From positions 1 to 27,871 of IMG/VR virus record IMGVR_UViG_3300046506_000200: DNA of 27,871 bases; one strand, written 5' to 3'. Each line of letters opens with the position of its first letter. The first letter of the stretch is position 1. Below the pieces are notes generated by a model that saw only the letters and a list, made by a program, of their open reading frames with translations, made no database searches and was not told where the DNA came from. This document shows, piece by piece, positions 27,388-27,871 of the stretch. Source of the stretch: a virus. The position numbers were made by a program, and so were the translations under genes.

Positions 27388-27871
27388 TTGATTTCCACAG
27401 CAAATATCACGATGCAGTTCGGCGCAAAACCGCTGTTCGAGAACGTTTCGGTCAAATTCAACAACGGCAATCGCTACGGCCTCATCGGCGCCAACGGCTG
27501 TGGCAAATCCACGTTCATGAAGATTCTGGGCGGTGATCTGGAGCCGTCTGGCGGTCAGGTCATGCTCGAGCCGAACGTGCGCCTGGGTAAATTGCGTCAG
27601 GATCAGTTCGCCTACGAAGAATTCACCGTGATCGATACCGTGATCATGGGCCACGAGGAACTGTGGAAAGTCAAAGCCGAGCGTGACCGTATCTATTCGC
27701 TGCCGGAAATGAGCGAAGAGGACGGCATGGCCGTGGCCGAGCTTGAAACCGAGTTTGCTGAAATGGACGGTTACACCGCCGAATCCCGCGCGGGTGAGCT
27801 GTTGCTGGGTCTGGGTATTCCCCTGGAACAGCATTTCGGTCCGATGACTGAAGTCGCGCCAGGCTGGAAGC
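27388..27871 (+). CDS. ybiT: ABC-F family ATPase YbiT, N-terminal part (partial)
   Basis: Host ribosome-associated ATPase of the ABC-F group (no membrane domains), expected to act on stalled or initiating ribosomes. The visible 161 codons read [20 protein letters not shown] from a TTG start, with AGG about 8 nt upstream, and include Walker [10 protein letters not shown] (about 34-42), [16 protein letters not shown] and a C-terminal [18 protein letters not shown]...VAPGWK. These match E. coli YbiT closely. The gene runs off the right edge. The prophage is inserted directly before it, so its promoter or 5' region has been separated by the insertion. Confidence 0.92.
   Translation, partial: MISTANITMQFGAKPLFENVSVKFNNGNRYGLIGANGCGKSTFMKILGGDLEPSGGQVMLEPNVRLGKLRQDQFAYEEFTVIDTVIMGHEELWKVKAERDRIYSLPEMSEEDGMAVAELETEFAEMDGYTAESRAGELLLGLGIPLEQHFGPMTEVAPGWK

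Noticed and set aside
27184-27834. 216-residue minus-strand ORF at the right edge
   Set aside because: It is antisense to the integrase end and to ybiT, both certain genes.
1-27871. CRISPR array or insertion sequence
   Set aside because: No regularly spaced repeats with spacers and no transposase-like ORF with terminal inverted repeats were seen.

Overview
The window is most of a temperate prophage in a Pseudomonas-type chromosome, followed by the first 161 codons of a host gene. The host assignment rests on the YbiT-type ABC-F gene at the right edge, a PrtN-family (pyocin activator) protein, GC-rich codon use and the overall gene set. The phage is a mosaic. Its head genes are lambda-like (GpA terminase, B-type portal, ClpP-type protease, D-type decoration, E-type capsid, W and FII-type joining proteins). 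Its baseplate genes are P2-like (V, W, J, I), so the virion should be a contractile-tailed particle. The left end of the prophage (rest of the tail, endolysin, left attachment site) is outside the window.

Layout, left to right. 1-12453 (minus) is the late operon read leftward: small and large terminase, joining protein, portal, protease, decoration, capsid, tail completion, baseplate and tail fibre. One plus-strand cargo gene (9414-9857) interrupts it. 12454-12626 is non-coding and holds GTTCAC iterons and a GC-rich dyad; these are candidates for a P4-type replication origin and a cos site. 12627-13388 has a holin and a divergent membrane protein. 13389-13891 is a 0.5-kb non-coding region with a strong leftward terminator, repeated TGTCCCA and a 49-bp dyad, just downstream of a Q-like antiterminator gene (13892-14254). 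14251-17895 is the leftward early module: primase-helicase, DksA-like zinc protein, mini P-loop protein and CII-like regulator, plus one divergent gene. 17896-18220 has no ORF and looks like a structured plus-strand RNA ending in an intrinsic terminator.

18221-19129 is the immunity region: Cro, operators and a CI-like repressor whose catalytic Ser is replaced by Asn. 19186-21196 is an AT-richer two-gene cassette, an ABC-type ATPase plus an HNH nuclease resembling the PtuA/PtuB Septu defence pair. From a near-consensus promoter at 21372-21400, a tightly packed rightward operon runs to the integrase. It carries small unknown genes, a KilAC-like protein, a PrtN-like regulator, a membrane coiled-coil protein, an HD-fold protein lacking its HD residues, an HNH nuclease, a C5 cytosine methyltransferase that shares its DNA with a second long reading frame, excisionase and integrase. 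The prophage ends just before the TTG start of ybiT.

How it may work as a whole (inference): CI represses leftward PR and rightward PL. Loss of Ser-based self-cleavage suggests induction through an antirepressor. After induction, Cro and the CII-like protein act, the primase-helicase replicates from an iteron origin, and the Q-like protein lets polymerase pass the intrinsic terminators at 13396-13419, 5911-5939 and 2827-2848 to express the late genes. In the lysogen, the cassette beside cI probably protects the host against other phages.
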